Shown piece after piece: positions 32,381-45,075 of a stretch of 64,000 nucleotides of DNA (within the stretch, counting starts at the first letter, position 1; the number at the start of each line of letters is the position of its first letter). This DNA is from Gymnopus androsaceus JB14 (lineage: Eukaryota > Basidiomycota > Agaricomycetes > Agaricales > Omphalotaceae): NCBI GenBank assembly GCA_009733575.1, contig ML769394.1, forward strand, positions 310,001-374,000, in the 5' to 3' direction. The notes under the pieces are model-generated. The model saw nothing but the letters and a program-made list of their open reading frames with translations, did no database searches and was not told the DNA's origin. The translations under genes were made by a program, and so were the position numbers.

Positions 32381-35369
32381 ATGGCTACTGGTGAGCATAT
32401 TACATTGCAGGCTCATCTCACCTATACTCAGCAGTTCTAGCAGCCCGTCGAGGAATCAAGCCAAAGATCGTAAGCTCAACGCCAAAACATTGAACAGTCT
32501 AATCATATTTTGCGCCCAGAAACCTCCCAAGAAAGTATGCAGATCAGCTTTCACATTGTGATAAGAGACACTGATACTTCAAAGCACGGTCCAGATGTCA
32601 GTGTGGAAGACACTTGGTCAAACCTGTCCAAGAATATCAGAGAAATCCTTAATCATAACGCTGCGAATCTCTCCTTTGAAGAAAATCATCGTTATGCGTA
32701 CAACCTGGTTCTGTACAAGAGTGGCGACGTCCTTTATCGTGGCATGAAGCAAATCGTTGCCGAACACTTGGACTATCTGGCGAAAGATCAAATTCTCTCT
32801 GCTTTCCCTACAACTGGTAGTGGTGATCCGATGCAGAGGAGCCAGGAGAATGAGCTGCTCTTGAAGGCGTTAAAGAACGTATGGGACGATCATACTAGTA
32901 ATATGACAAAACTGGGGCAGATCTTGAAGTATATGGTGCGTGAAGGAATCTCTATTTCTTTATCCGTCTCTAATAAATCGCTCCTTAGGATCGGGTTTAC
33001 ACCAAGACTGCCGAAGTACCAGAAACTTGGGAGGCTGGACTTGACCTCTTTCTCAAGCACATCATCTGTTCTCCCATCAAAGAACATATCCTCACTGCAA
33101 TCTTGAACCAAATACAGTATGAACGAGAGGGCTACACTATCAACCGTTCTGCTGTCAAAGGCTGCGTCGAAGTTCTGCTGAGCTTGGACTCTAATGAAGA
33201 CGGTTCTCAAACAGTCTACAAACAAGATTTAGAACCAGTCTTGCTTAGGGAAAGTGAAACGTTCTACAAAGTCTATGGCGATACCCTCCTCGAGAGTTCC
33301 GACACCTCGCAATACCTAGCCAAGGTCGATTTCATTTTTGTCTTCCCAACAGCCTACTCATTCCTCTGCAGGTCGAAGCTCGTTTCGAGTCGGAAGAATC
33401 CCGAGTCCACCATTATCTGTTTAGGGAAACCGCTAATCCCTTGCGCCGAATACTCCAAGACCATCTCCTCACTGCTCACCTTGACGCTGTCATCACAATG
33501 CCCAACTCGGGCCTTGATACTCTTATTGACTTGGACAAATTCGATGATCTAGCTCGTCTATATCGTCTTTTCATTGAGGTTCCTAGTGGACTTTCTTGTC
33601 TGAACAAAGCACTCAAGATTTCAATCGCTCGAAGAGGCCGAGACATCAATCAACTATCGCTAGGGCCGGATGCTGGTCTTGGTGGTCCAGTGAAAGACGA
33701 TACCCCAGGCGCACCAGGAGCCAAGGATAAAGGGAAGGGACGGGCCACACCCGGGAACCAAACCCTGACGACTGCTTTGAAATGGGTACAGGACGTTCTT
33801 GATCTGAAAGACAAAGCTGGATACCGTGTGGACGAAATCCTTCCAGAGTAGTCGAGAGATTGAGAGCAATACGAACGAGGTGATCCTTTTGACTTTGCTT
33901 CTAATACAATATCGTTTACATCCATCATAGGCTTTCGAGACATTTATCAACAGCAATGAGAAATGTGCAGAGTTCATATCCTTGTTCATCGACGACCATC
34001 TGAAAAGAGGACTGAAAGGGGCAAGTTTTTTCTGGCCCATATTTTTGCATGAGATTAATGGTGGTATCACTTGTAGAAAACTGACGCTGAAGTGGATGCT
34101 GTCTTGGACAAGACTATAACCGTTTTCCGATTCCTTATTGAGAAGGATGTCTTCGAACGGTATTACAAGAATCATCTCGCTAAACGTTTACTTCTGGCAA
34201 GATCGGTCTCGGACGACGCAGAACGCGGAATGCTGGCGAAATTGAAAGTGGAATGTGGATATCAATTCACCCAAAAATTAGAAGGAATGTTCCACGACAT
34301 CAAAATATCAGCAGATACCATGAAATTGTTCAAAGACCACATCGCAAGCTCCTTATCCACTGTAAGAGGGTCTCTTATTGAAAAAAGCGCTGCTAACAGT
34401 TCCCTATAGCCTCCCACAATCGACCTTTCAGTCATTGTCATGACATCGACCTTCTGGCCAACGACATATTCCTCATCTCCATGTAATTTACCTCAGCAGT
34501 TGCTGGACGCTACAAAGCCCTTTGAAGGCTTTTACCTTTCCCGACATTCTGGTCGTCGGCTGACTTGGCAACCTTCCTTGGGTAACGCCGATGTGCGAGT
34601 TGCTTTCAGAAGCAAAATCCATGATCTTAATGTGGCTACTTTTGCCCTAGTCATCCTATTGCTCTTCGAAGATCTAAATGACGACGAGTTTTTGACATAT
34701 GAGGTGACCTTGGAACTTTGCTCTGCGTCCTTCTTCCGCTCATTGTGACTGTGTATGCAGGAAATACAAAAGGCCACCGCTCTAGATGATGCAGATCTTC
34801 AGCGTCACTTACAATCACTAGCGTGCGCCAAATATAAAGTGCTGAAAAAGCATCCTCCTAGTCGTGACGTTCAAACCGACGACTCTTTCTCGTTCAACGC
34901 CGGTTTCACTTCGCCTCTGCAGAAGATTAAAATCGGTCACTGTTTCGGCCAAGGTAGAAAGCGGCGAAGAACAGAAGGAAACTCGAGATCGTATTGACGA
35001 AGAGAGGAAACATCAGACTGAAGTGAGTGTGACTCTCGTATCGCTACCGATTCCGTTCTCGTTATTGACCGTGCTGTAGGCTTGTATCGTTCGGATAATG
35101 AAGGATCGAAAGCACATGTCGCATAACGACTTGGTCAATGAGGTAACGCGGCTTTTAGCTAGTCGCTTTCAGCCCAATCCTCTCATTATCAAGAAACGGA
35201 TTGAAGGGTTGATCGAGGTAAATGTCGACTCTCACATCAGTTGTATCGTTTACTCATGAGTTTCCACAGAGGGAATACCTGGAGAGGTGTGAGGATCGTA
35301 AATCCTACAATTATCTTGTAAGTGCTTCAACACCAAAATCTTTCTTTACTGATCTCGTTATAGGCATAA
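32381..35369 (+). CDS. CUL3: Cullin-3 scaffold of BTB-type CRL3 ubiquitin ligases
   Basis: Cullins bridge a substrate adaptor and the RING protein Rbx1. The start MAT is in a 10-base first exon, followed by [12 protein letters not shown] and KPPKK. Cullin repeats: [71 protein letters not shown]. The cullin-homology region has [58 protein letters not shown] and [10 protein letters not shown]. The C-terminal winged helix includes the neddylation segment [17 protein letters not shown] and ends [17 protein letters not shown] over a last intron. One frame break at 33813-33815 (AAA where AA restores [15 protein letters not shown]) is most likely an assembly error. The gene converges on RRG7, 88 bp between stops. 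Confidence 0.92.
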
Positions 35370-35457
35370 GTGGGGTCACGGTAGACAACATTTAGTAAAT
35401 ATGTAAAACATTTGTATAATTCAAAAGTGTTAATGGACACTGTAGTATACAAAACAG

Positions 35458-36324
35458 TCAGTCCACTTCTTCAAGTTCTTTATGCAGCTCGAGAGGTACC
35501 CATCCGCGGAGCTTCATTCCTCGAAAAAATAGTGCCGGAGCACCAGAGGATGCGGATTCCGAGGAGACGATTTGTTCCAGAGGAGGTGATGAAGGGGAAT
35601 TTGGAAGAGACCAACACCACCGAACCTCCATTTCGCCCTTGAATAACCCTGCAGAGCCTCCGAAAGCAGGGTTATAGATACATGAACCAGGACCAATAGA
35701 AGTGCTGAGATCTTCAGAACCCGACAGACTATCGGGAGGCAACGGAGGGACATATACCAATAGGAATGGCACCTGAGAGCTCATCGCACGGAGTATCGTG
35801 GATTTTGTGAAGGATGATTCCGAAAGAAAAACGGCCACAACAGGTGTCGGGTCCTTCGCAGCCTCATCAACAACTGAATTCTTTTCCCTCTCCAGACCCA
35901 TATATCTCCAGACAACGCCTTCCAATTCCCTCACATATTTCGGACCAATCTTCTTCTTTTCGGCTTTACATTGGGCTAGAATTCGAATGCGCTTGAATGA
36001 AGGCTCGGAAGCGTCATTCGCCCTTGAGTGTAGACTGAGTTCCGAGACTCCGTTAACGTCCGGCAACCACCACCATCCGTTCAAGTCCACGCCACCGTCG
36101 TCCTTTCCGCCTACCCTTTGCAAAACCATGCCTAGATGGGTTTGAAGAAGGTGCAAGCAGCGATTTTCAAAGGACGTTCCGCGGAAGACCGTAGACGCAG
36201 CCTTTGGAGAGGAACCTGGGTTTGTGCTGTACCAACGTCTTCCATATGTTAAGGGAATTATTCTTTTGCGGTTGTGGGCAATTTGTGCAGCGTTGGACCG
36301 GAGAAAACGAAAATTCGACGCCAT
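35458..36324 (-). CDS. RRG7: Rrg7-like mitochondrial protein with PD-(D/E)XK nuclease fold
   Basis: Yeast Rrg7 is needed for respiratory growth and mitochondrial genome upkeep. The start chosen at 36324 (MASNFRFLRSNAAQIAHNRK) gives a basic, acid-free N-terminus typical of a mitochondrial presequence; an upstream in-frame start at 36423 is less likely. The core reads STVFRGTSFENRCLHLLQ, GGKDDGGVDLNGWWWLPD and RILAQCKAEKKKIGPKYVRE, giving the E / G-G-x-D-G-G-x-D / Q-x-K layout of a restriction-endonuclease-fold site. The C-terminus ends LRGWVPLELHKELEEVD. It is one exon from this start. A 190-bp divergent promoter is shared with the next gene. Confidence 0.85.
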   Translation of the reverse strand: MASNFRFLRSNAAQIAHNRKRIIPLTYGRRWYSTNPGSSPKAASTVFRGTSFENRCLHLLQTHLGMVLQRVGGKDDGGVDLNGWWWLPDVNGVSELSLHSRANDASEPSFKRIRILAQCKAEKKKIGPKYVRELEGVVWRYMGLEREKNSVVDEAAKDPTPVVAVFLSESSFTKSTILRAMSSQVPFLLVYVPPLPPDSLSGSEDLSTSIGPGSCIYNPAFGGSAGLFKGEMEVRWCWSLPNSPSSPPLEQIVSSESASSGAPALFFRGMKLRGWVPLELHKELEEVD

Positions 36325-36514
36325 GGCTGGATTTTTGCGTCGAATCAAGGCATGTTTACTTTTGACTAGGTCAAATATTGCAAGTATATAAGAAGAAAGC
36401 CACTTACCCTGGTTCTCGGTCACAGGCCAATCTGGAGGTTGGAGGACCGGAGGTCGAAAAAAAAGAAATTGGGCGTCAATAATAATTTCTTGGGCGCTCT
36501 TGTTTTATACCGCG
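36325..36514. promoter_or_regulatory. Divergent promoter of RRG7-like and hypothetical gene
   Basis: The 190 bp between start codons on opposite strands must contain both promoters or part of the RRG7 5' leader. No defined element is recognised. Confidence 0.45.
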
Positions 36515-37657
36515 ATGATTCTGCGAACATCTAAACGCGTCTTCAACCACTCGCTAGACGTGGCATTACTTTCAGGCCTGCTTGGTGCTCGACAGGCTTC
36601 TAAAAGGGCTACCCCACCTAGAAACCAAGAAGAGTTGCATCAAATATTGCCTGTGCCAGACCCAGTAAGTTTGATAGGTAGGTGAAGTAAAACGCGACTC
36701 ATATTTGGGCCACAGAAAGTTCATGGTACAAGGACCTTTGTTTCCGCACCAAAAATATCGACTCTTAACCCTAAAAAGCTCATCAAGTCTGATTTCATCT
36801 CCCTTTCAAATAAGAGCTACCTAACTGTACGCTATCGCGCGTCTGCCATTGTTTTTTCAACATATGGACGGTTTCCCTCTACCTCTACAAAGCAGTACCA
36901 TCTCAGAAAATTCCCCGAAGGGACTGAAGGCTTCGTCTACTTCCACAGCCCTGAGGGTGTTCACCCAGCGGCTGGCAGTATACGGTTTAGAATCTGCGCC
37001 CGGAGCTCATCGCCTCGAAATTCCTTCGCTCACGGTCAAGATTTACTCTTACCCAACGGCAGTCCTTGGGGCTTGAACCTCTTGAGGGTGTGTTCTGCTC
37101 GTATGCTCATCAACGTTCCAGAGACTCTCGTGAGCGATGGATTAGTGACGCCGGAGCTTATGGGACAGCTCGAAAGCTTGGTAGATGGCTGTAAAGATGG
37201 GACAGCGTACAAGGGTATCGCTGCTCGAACTCTCGACAAGCTTCGCTTTCACTGCCCTGTGGTGTTCTCTTTTGGACAGCCTTTCACATTCACACTTGAT
37301 AATGAAACCACCACAATTGCTTGTGTTGATGTAGAGAGGCGAGCCATTTGGAGAGCTGCACTTAAGACCTCTATATGTGAGCTTCCAGATATAGGTATGT
37401 TTATTCTTCGACCTACACGTTCTTGAACTGAATAACCCCTAGATATCAAGGATAAAACAGGTCTCATTTGCTTGGAATATGATGCAGATGAAAGTCGCAT
37501 GATGATACGAGTTCTGCGAATCCCAAAGAGTCTTCAGGGGAAAACGTTGTATAACGAGGGCGAGGTTTTCCCGTTACAGTTTTATCACACAATCCCTTCT
37601 TTAAACATGGCTATGATCGAAACACTTTTACGCCAGTCAGCGCCGCAAGAGTCCTAA
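36515..37657 (+). CDS. Basidiomycete hypothetical protein
   Basis: The start at 36515 reads MILRTSKRVFNHSLDVALLS. An intron (about 36666-36712) leads into KVHGTRTFVSAPKISTLNP and a long open block: YHLRKFPEGTEGFVYFHSPE, SIRFRICARSSSPRNSFAHG, LLLPNGSPWGLNLLRV, then VTPELMGQLESLVDGCKDG. A later intron (near 37394-37441) joins DIKDKTGLICLEYDADESR, and the gene ends LRQSAPQES. Frame is kept and exon ends are sound, so it is very likely expressed. I recognise the type (FPEGTEGFVYFH..) as a basidiomycete-specific family without a named domain. No signal peptide or membrane segment is clear. Confidence 0.72.
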
Positions 37658-37846
37658 GGCTACAATTGTATTTACAATATGTATGTAAAGAATACCTATA
37701 CTTTATTGGGGACGCTAGCGTCGGCCCGAAGCCTGTGTGCTACACGCGTTTTAGCGCTGTACATACTACACCTTTCTTCCAACTACCACCCACCTTTCAA
37801 CTTTACTTGCCATTCATCGTTATTCCTCCAAGCTTTGGACCTGGAT

Positions 37847-39597
37847 ATGGATCACGCTTGTGAATGGAGATACACGGCATACTCATGGCATCAGGTATGT
37901 ATTGCTTCGACATTCACGCGCAAGAGTAAGACTTGGACACTAAAGACTTGAACAAACTTTTCACTTTAATCCAACGGGATTCGCCTACTAGTCGCATGAC
38001 CAGGTAAAAAGCCAACACTAGCAGATCCTGTTCTATAAACTGAAAGTCTGTTCAGGCCACTGTATTGTTAATGGTCCCATACGAGGTCACGGAGGAAGAT
38101 GTGGCTGTTACTATTGACCATAATTATATCATTGCAGGAGTATCTGGCCAAGCTCCCATCATAAAAGTATACTTTATTCCACCTTTCCGTGAAAATGCTC
38201 CTCATTTAGTACCCCAAGGGATGGCTATATGGTCAAGTAGACCCAATTACCTCATCCTGGCAGCTTGAACCGCAACCGCATCAGTTCCGCCCTTCCCCAA
38301 GAGAGCGTACCACTTCTACAACAAGTGTTACCTCGGCTACAACCTCGGCTTCTACCCAATCTTCCTATGCATTTGTTTCCGACCCCGAAATATCCAGCAG
38401 TTTTGCTGCGTCCCTTGAGAATCACGACGCATCTCCATCTCCTGCACTAAGCTCCTCTCCTTCCTTATCATCAGAACGCGACTTTAATATACAACAACAT
38501 CTGTTGACTGCGCCGTATTCCCATCCCGTCTCTCCCAGACACAGCGTATCTTCCTCCTCCTCTTCATTTGCCTCTTTGGACTCGCACAATGCTACTGGAG
38601 GTTATACTGGAAAGCTCCTTACTCTACATCTCGAGAAATCACAGTCCGTCATATGGCCATCACTCATCGTCGGTCCCGTTCCAGATACCCTGGCTTCGTC
38701 AGTACGATACCCGGATTCTGTAGTAAGTGCCGAGGTCGAACAGCAGTACAACATGGATCCGACAAGCTTGACACTAATCGCGTTGGAGTTGCTTGATATA
38801 CGAAAAGACAGGGAAGAGGCTTTTGAATGCTTTTTGTAAGTCTTTTTATGAATAATCAGTTTTGATTATGGCTGACTCTCGCGTTTAGGCGGGCCTGGCA
38901 CCTTGCTCACGCACCAACGGCCACTATGAAACTTGTCTCGTGCTACTTTCCCATCCACTCCTCCTACAACACACCAGACCAAGGAAGCGGCAGTGATCTC
39001 CAGCGCGGCACTCAAGCATATTATTTCCGCTGCATTGGCGGCCGACCTGGCCTAGCTCAGCTGTACATTGAAGCTGGGATGCTATATCTGGAGGGAACTG
39101 CCTCCACCCTGGTATCTTCATCGCACTCCAGTTTAGCGTCAATACGGATGCCATTGCAACCGTATGGGAGCACGACGCTAGTTGGCGGCGGTGGAACGGA
39201 AGCATGGAGAAGGGACAGGGTAGCTGCTTCCAGGCTTTTCGAGCGGGCGAGAGCCCTACAGCCTGGTTTAGAGACCCCAGCACTACCTCTCACCGACCCG
39301 GGTTCAGTGGAAGAGTTGGCTCTGGAGCCCGAGATTCAAATGCAAATGCCGTCGCCAGAAGTAGATGGGGTTTGCCGCACAGATACATTTACGGAGACTC
39401 GGACTAGGCGGCGAAGAGGGAAGGAGCAGCAAGACGTTGTTCGGGTGCAGAAAGAGATGGGAAAAGCGGTGGATGATTTGGATAATGCTTGGTACATGTT
39501 GATACCTGGTCTTGTTGGCGTTGGAACCGCGCTGGTAGTTGTTGGCGTCGTGGGCGTTTTAAGTCTTTCCTGGTCAAGGAGGAATCAAGGATCTTAA
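37847..39597 (+). CDS. CS/p23-like domain protein with C-terminal membrane anchor
   Basis: Exon 1 (37847-37894) reads MDHACEWRYTAYSWHQ. After an intron of about 160 bp comes ATVLLMVPYEVTEEDVAVTI, DHNYIIAGVSGQAPIIK and, over a short intron, GWLYGQVDP.TSSWQLEPQ. This is the two-sheet layout of a CS/HSP20-like (p23, NudC) domain. A serine-rich disordered linker follows, then a helical part (DPTSLTLIALELLDI..RAWHLAHAP) resembling tetratricopeptide-type helices. A single hydrophobic helix near the end (MLIPGLVGVGTALVVVGVVG) with basic residues after it makes a tail-anchored protein. The partner and membrane are unknown. Confidence 0.75.
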
Positions 39598-42500
39598 TTG
39601 ACTGGACTTCTTCTTTTTGACTTTATGCTGTATTCTGCTTATATCGCTTTTTTTCTTGTTGTTAGGATTCGGATGTACTATCGATCTACGTTTATGTATA
39701 CTTACTTTCTCGGGCTACTATAGACCTTCCTGAATTGATGGGCGCTTGGGCGAGCTCCATCTTCTACTCGTTCAAAGTTTACCTCGTCTCCCATTTCAAA
39801 TAACGGCTGCAATGAAGCGGCCACTGCTCTACTCCAAAGTCGAATAACGTTCCTGAACGCGTTATAACGGTGATAGTAGCAAGGAACAGCTCATTCTCAA
39901 TGCTACATACTTACTGCATCCTTCATATAAAGAAATTCAAGCAGCTTGCTCACTTACTTGCTACTTTGCCTCGAGCTCAATTGCCGGGAGGCAAAGGTAT
40001 TGGTACACTGATAATTGAACGGATCATGCCCTGTAATAAAATGTTTATCCCTTGTTTTCCCAATAGCCCAGGGAGCTCGCTAAACCGTGAGTTTTCATAT
40101 TTCTACAGCGTTGTTTACACCTACAAGATCGGGCGTTGTGCGAGAACTCACACTGTCAATCGCCGACTCGGAAGCATCTTGAACGTACGGTGGATGGTAC
40201 CCACGTTCATTCTCGGCGTTGTTCTTGGAACTCCAGCAAAGTGGAAGCATATATTCCTTTTCGTGTTAAAGGCAAGTGCACCCAAAATCCAGTGTTTGAT
40301 ATCAACGCAGAATAAAATCGAGATCCTTCAACAAATTTTGACGAATCCCTTTCCCCCTCAATGGGGAGATAAAATTCAGCCCAAGTCCGTCTGTGAGATG
40401 AAGTGGAAAGAGGCGGAGAGAATACTGGTCTCGTCGGCGTCGAGAGCGCGTTGGTAGTTATGGGTGTAAAGAATCTGCCAGACTGAACGGATGTCCTGGA
40501 ATTCCAGTATGCATCATAATGTGTGAGTATTCTGTTGCGGTGCTCTTCTGTAAATCATGACGTTCTTTGTCGCCTTTCATACAAACGATGGTGTACTAAA
40601 TTTGTCACTTTCTCGAGATTTCTATACCCCACCGACATTCCAGACACTTATAAGAACAGAAATTATCCTACTAGCACCGGAAGGAAAATCTTTACCAATT
40701 CGCGAGAAGTTTTTATTTTCAAAAGGTAAATGCCCACTGGCATGAGTGAACGTTCGAACCTAATTATGGCGAAAGAGAGCGAAAGAATTGGGAAGACAGG
40801 AGAATGTATACCTTGACATGATGGTAACGCAGGTCAAGAGACCACTATACTACAGCCTCATCTAAGGACTTGGATGGGCTGGGCGTTCGTCCGTATTCGT
40901 CCTACAAGCATCTTGCGGACCAGTACAGACCAGGGATCTTGCGAGAGCCTGGGCAAGTATTTACATATGCGAATCTAACAGTTCAGCTTTTGCCACAAGA
41001 TCGAGATGGCCTGTGCTTGAGACCCCGTATGACGGCGAAATTTAGTCAGTGGTACCAGAGTGCCTGCCTACCTTCACCTGAATGAAAATGCCTGGACCCC
41101 ACAGATCTATCTTTCAGAGCCAGCTAAATTAGAAAACAGCTTGTGGAGAAAGGAACATATTGCTTTCATGTCTTAAGTCGAGGAGGTCAGATAGAAAAAC
41201 AGAAGAGAGAGGAGAAAAAACTCGGCCAGGCCTGGTACCAAAGAAGCGTAGTCATTGAAATTTTATCCCACCGACCAGTGGGTGGATTCGGAAAATTGTG
41301 TCAGCTTGAAACGACAGTGCTTGAGGATGGGAAATCGCTAAACATGATTAGTCTCAAGCACTGACAATACGCCTACAAAAAAAACGTACAGAATGAGCAT
41401 GTGCATGGTAAATCACGAAGGCAGGGTTTTCATTTTAATTTGGCTACGAACTTGTGAACATCCATTCGAATGGGACATCATTTCTGTTTAGCTTTTCCTT
41501 GAAGTCAAATATAAAAAACAGCGTGGTTTTTTTGCAGGCCAAGACACGGACGCCTTTTTCTTCTTTCAGTGCATGGTTTTGCGTCCTGACCGCATCATTA
41601 TAGGTAGCGTCGGGCTTCAGAGGGTGCGAAAATAAAGAATTAGAGTGCCAAGATAGGGGTTAATCTTTCAAGGCTATGCTAGTTATAGAGAGTATAGCAA
41701 GTGCTAGTAGCCAGGTACTCAAGCGTCGAGCATTGCTTAACCAAAGCTTGGGTACCGCTAGCATTAGTGGCACCAATAAAGTACTTAACAAGGCATAGAC
41801 ACGGAACTTGGAGCTTTTAGGAATTCAACGGTCTGAATTGGCATTGCCTGTGCCATAGAAAAAATTGCCGGTCTACACGTCGGATCCTGCATGAAGAAAC
41901 GTTTGAGTAAAGTAGACAAAGGGATTTCAGGATCGGTTCGCTCACCATATTGCGTGAGATGCGAGACATTCATCGCAATATACGTACATAGCACCTACAA
42001 GCACCGTCGGGCTTCAAAGCTTCAAGAGCGGTATTACAGGCAGCAATGTTCCTTACTATAACTTCCATCTGGCCTACAATATAGCCTTCCATTGACGTTA
42101 ATATGTTGCCTGAGTCGGATCCATGTCGCAGTAAACCGAGAGCCGCAGAGGATCCGGAGAATGTCATGGTCATTCCGGTCAGCAGACGGTTTTATAGGCG
42201 ATTGGATTTCGGAATGCGATGACTTGACTACGATCAGAATATTTGCGACGACAAATGCAAAAAACATCGAGAGCGGTGAAGCGAAGGGCCTTGGTTTGTG
42301 CTTCAGTGCGCGAACGCGAGTTGGTAGATACCTGATTAGCAAGTTCGAGGAGTTTGGTTATTTCGGAGCATGGAGTTCAAAAAAAAAAGTGAACCCAAGT
42401 GAGCCAGTGTGCGCGATCTGAGAAACTTATTACCGTATGTTCTTGTTAGAACAAGATGAACAAGAGGGCAAAGCTTAATCCTCATCACACCATCAATGCG

Positions 42501-42647
42501 ATCAGTGGACCACAAATGCCGCCATGATCCATCAGGCAGGCAACACAGGTTATAAGGGACCATGACTCCGATCGGAGTCGCGCCCAAAACAAGAAACTGT
42601 TCCAGTTGCTTCTCAGTAACTGAAAATATCTTTCCTGATCTTTCTCC
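39598..42647. other. 3-kb gene-poor interval with weak open frames
   Basis: The longest open frame (39870-40457, first ATG at about 39900) has no recognisable domain and unusual composition. At 40424-40470 a stretch resembles the 3' end of the CS-domain gene (GLVGVxxALVV-like reading), suggesting a small duplicated tail. Minus-strand frames at 41785-42587 have no recognised motif. No RNA gene is seen. Confidence 0.5.
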
Positions 42648-45035
42648 ATGTCCAAAGTGAACGATTATCCTTTGGAACTCTTGTCCAGAATCTGCGCATA
42701 CATTTACTCTGCTTGCCTACCCCCTTCCGAAACCTCGTTGGATCCTCTCATCGTAGCTGAATATGGGGTACCTGTTTCTCTCCCATGTACATTTCCACCG
42801 AGCTACTGGCCCGAGCAGGATTCTCGACACACTCTTGCTAGCCTTTGCCTTGTGAATCACGTATGGTATGAAGCTGCAAAACCGTACCTGTGGCGCAAGC
42901 TCGAAGTTAGGCTACCCCGCTCCTGGCTGTCTCTCAGTCGATGAAATTGCTTGGGATCTTGAGGAGGAAACTGTGGATCAGGTAATGGAAAAAACAGTCA
43001 AGGCCGCTACCAATGCCGCCTTGAGATCCACCTCCTCGAATTTCGTAGTCGACAAGGTCGTGGAGAAGGAGCTCCATGCGACCGTTATCGAATCGTTTAC
43101 TCTGCCAGACGAGTCTATCCCCCTAGAGCTTCTTTCCCCTGTCGCTCTCGCGAACCAAGTCCCAAAAGGCTAAGAACAAAAAGCAAGAGCCCTGCTCGCT
43201 GGGAAATTGTTCGTTCTATCAGCGATGCGATTCAAACCGTGCTTGACAGTAGGTCACCCGGAATATATGGTGAGAGTCGAGTTGTGACGGTTAAATCCAT
43301 CTCTCTGACCCTTTTCCTCTAGTACCCGCACCTCGCGATCCCCGTCCGGGACGCTTCGTGGAACATATCGTAAGTTTAACCTAGGTCGGAGAGGCTTTCT
43401 GGAAAAGTCTGATTTCTTTGCTGATTTAGGACTTCAATCATTTTCGAACAATTGGGATGCGACGCTCCTGTAGAAGATGGTGCTAACAGCCGCTTCGTAA
43501 CGTCTGATCGCCTGGAAGCCATTCTCAAGGTTAGTGCATCTTAGTACATAATCTAGCAGATGCTGATCAGGGGACAAGTACAGGAAATGCCTAATTTGAC
43601 GGTGTTTGGAGCCACTGAATATATGGACGGTGCGCTGACTCTGCCCGTGCTCAACGAACTGCTTTTACGCGGAGCACCTTCCCGTGGTCGTGGTAGACCT
43701 TCCCGTGGCCGAGCTCTTGTGGATGCTAGCGATGTGGAAGAAGAGGACCGAGAGCGAAGACGTCAGTGCATCGAGCTCGAAGCCTTGGATTTCACAGGAT
43801 GCGTCAGTGCCGTTTTTGTGAACGCAGTTACTCAGTTCGTTACTGCCAATCTCCTTCCACCTTCAGAGGAACCTCCCGAAAAAGAATCGCTTCGTCGCTT
43901 CGCCTCCACGTCCTTGCCCGCAGCATTCTCCTTACCGGGTCTTCAGCGGCTTGGTTTGCGTGGGGTCAAGTCTGTGCTTCCCCATATACTTACTCCATTC
44001 GTTCTGGCGTGTCCGTCCCTCACGCATTTGGATTTGTCTGGAACTCGAGCATCGTCGGATGTTTTGGCCGCTCTCGGTGGATCGTCCACTGTCCGGTTGC
44101 AATCACTTGCTCTGAGTCGGTGCGTGCGACTTACCAGTGCGAGCATCCGCTCGTTTTTGGTTGATTCACCCGTGACGGCCGACCTAACGGAGCTGAACCT
44201 GTACGGAGACACAACCTTTGTATCTCCGCTGGAAGAGCAAGATCTGAAGGACATTTTATCCTTGGCGCCTTGCTTCTTACGAGGAAATTTGGTGTATCTT
44301 GATTTATCAAGTGCACCTCTGACTCAAGAAGTTTTGGATGTATGCCAGCCCCTTACAAAGTTGCGTTCTTTGGGGATGTCCCATATATCAGACATCCCGT
44401 TAAAGGTCGTTTCAAGTTTTGTTCTGGCCAAGGCACCGACTCTAGAAGTTCTAACGTTAGTTGGAACCTCACCCGAGCTGGACTGTGGCTTGAGGCCAGG
44501 GGTCACCGGAACTGTTGCAAATCGAGGAACTGTGCGGCAGTCCTGTACCGCTTTACACTCGCAATTAATTAATGCCTTGTGCACACCACCATTCTCGTTC
44601 AGCATTACAATTACCACCAAAACTGCTGATGCTCCCACCAAGCTGAGAGTAGTGGAGCTCTCACAAGTCATGCTGGCTGGTCTTGGCGGCGGAGCAGGCA
44701 GTTGGAGGATTATAAAGAGCAAGGGTGGAAGAGGATGGTATGTTGACACGTCGAGTGGTTGGGTCGGTCAAGCAGGGGAAAGGACCAGTCTCAAACGTAA
44801 CATTGAGCCCGATCATCCTTTACGGAAAGCACTCGAGGCGTTGGCGGACGCCAATGGTAATGTGAGCAGTGGTGTGGGTTGGCATGCACGCAAAATGGAG
44901 GTACGGCTCTTTTATGTTACTTAAGATGACGTCCTGAGTCCTGACCATTCATCTCAGATTCTTCATGGGCACGGCATGTTGAACGCTACACGAGATGGAC
45001 TCTATGGTGCAGCCAGCTTTGCATACCAGGGATGA
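42648..45035 (+). CDS. F-box / leucine-rich-repeat protein, with frame breaks
   Basis: F-box proteins bind Skp1 and present substrates to SCF ubiquitin ligases. The start MSKVNDYPLELLSRICAYIY, and later LASLCLVNHVWYEAAKPYLW, form an F-box-like N-terminus. Then come VDQVMEKTVKAATNAAL, REPSPKRLRTKSKSPARWEI, RDPRPGRFVEHI and NHFRTIGMRR. The large exon from 43584 has MPNLTVFGATEYMDGALTLP, RGAPSRGRGRPSRGR and leucine-rich repeats (SLPGLQRLGLRGVKSVLP, CPSLTHLDLSGTRASSD, LTELNLYG, LVYLDLSSAPLTQE). It ends, over an intron, LHGHGMLNATRDGLYGAASF. Reading requires frame changes near 42936, 43147 and 43469. The first two cancel out. They may be assembly indels, as the rest is well preserved. Confidence 0.78.
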
Positions 45036-45075
45036 CGGGGGGAATGACGGGGCAAGGATGACGGGGCAAGGGCAA
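45031..45075. repeat. GATGACGGGG-type minisatellite at the F-box stop codon
   Basis: Near-repeats GATGACGGGGGG, AATGACGGGGCAAG, GATGACGGGGCAAG, followed by GGCAAC. The stop codon TGA of the F-box gene lies in the first unit. Confidence 0.7.

Noticed and set aside
39870..40457. A 195-codon open frame as a gene
   Set aside because: No domain, no good intron or promoter context, odd composition; part of it resembles a duplicated gene tail.
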